64,000 bases of DNA. It comes from Sphingomonas sp. JC676 (GTDB lineage Bacteria; Pseudomonadota; Alphaproteobacteria; Sphingomonadales; Sphingomonadaceae). Where the stretch lies: positions 186,001 to 250,000 of the forward strand of contig NZ_JACTGR010000005.1 in assembly GCF_014489075.1 (NCBI RefSeq). The letters are read 5' to 3'. The position numbers and the translations under genes are program-made. The notes beneath the pieces are model-generated. The model was not told where the DNA came from. It made no database searches and was given only the letters and a program-made list of their open reading frames with translations. Positions 63,969 to 64,000 of this stretch are shown here, one piece after another (position 1 is the first letter of the stretch; each line of letters starts with the position of its first letter).

Positions 63969-64000
63969 ATGGCAGCCAAGGACGTAAAATTCAGCCGCGA
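63969..64000 (+). CDS. groEL: Chaperonin GroEL, first codons only
   Basis: The ATG at 63969 is preceded by AAGG and opens a frame MAAKDVKFSR, the usual GroEL start in alphaproteobacteria. It is cut by the window end after ten complete codons. It lies 62 bp after groES, in the standard groESL order. Confidence 0.95.
   Translation, partial: MAAKDVKFSR

Overview
This is a contiguous piece of a high-G+C (about two thirds by eye) alphaproteobacterial chromosome. I read it as a sphingomonad (Sphingomonadaceae, Sphingomonas-like). The reasons are the protein flavour throughout, a PEP-CTERM protein with a sphingomonad-type tail, NodT-type efflux lipoproteins, and dispersed palindromic intergenic repeats with GAAA loops. 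This assignment is inference. No tRNA, rRNA, CRISPR array, insertion sequence, integrase or prophage was recognised.

Left part (1-16 kb): the end of an acyl-CoA dehydrogenase, an ArsR-type regulator divergent from two small alpha/beta-barrel proteins, a secreted serine hydrolase with a GntR regulator and a nitroreductase, a peptide/H+ symporter, NnrU and GFA proteins, and an ArsR-SRPBCC-GST operon. The ArsR gene of that operon carries a perfect 22-bp palindrome across its start codon. Then follow an M13 peptidase, an EEP-family phosphohydrolase, acetyl-CoA synthetase and a lyase-like lipoprotein.

Middle part (17-36 kb): an autotransporter whose 5' third is clearly AT-richer than the rest, a tripartite MacAB-type export system (outer membrane factor, adaptor, ATPase, permease), an orphan MobA-like/XdhC pair, a periplasmic glycerophosphodiesterase, phenylalanine 4-hydroxylase, PrmA, and two tandem soluble chemoreceptors with almost identical signalling domains.

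Right part (36.5-64 kb): central metabolism. sdhC-sdhD-sdhA is separated from sdhB by about 3.8 kb. That stretch holds three predicted proteases of different catalytic classes (HEXXH metallo, C13 cysteine, Clp-like serine) and a PEP-CTERM protein. sdhB is followed by a thioesterase and zapE. Further on come mdh, a secreted protein of unknown function, sucD (no sucC in the window), sucA, sucB and lpd. Together these encode succinate and malate dehydrogenases, the 2-oxoglutarate dehydrogenase complex and half of succinyl-CoA synthetase. mdh has a strong promoter whose -35/-10 spacer is filled by a Fur-like inverted repeat. The window ends with sppA divergent from groES-groEL, which is preceded by a textbook CIRCE element.

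I did not find an obvious new defence or mobile system. The best candidates for something undescribed are the protease cluster inside the split sdh locus, the chemoreceptor pair with protoglobin-like but apparently haem-ligand-less N-termini, and the mosaic autotransporter.
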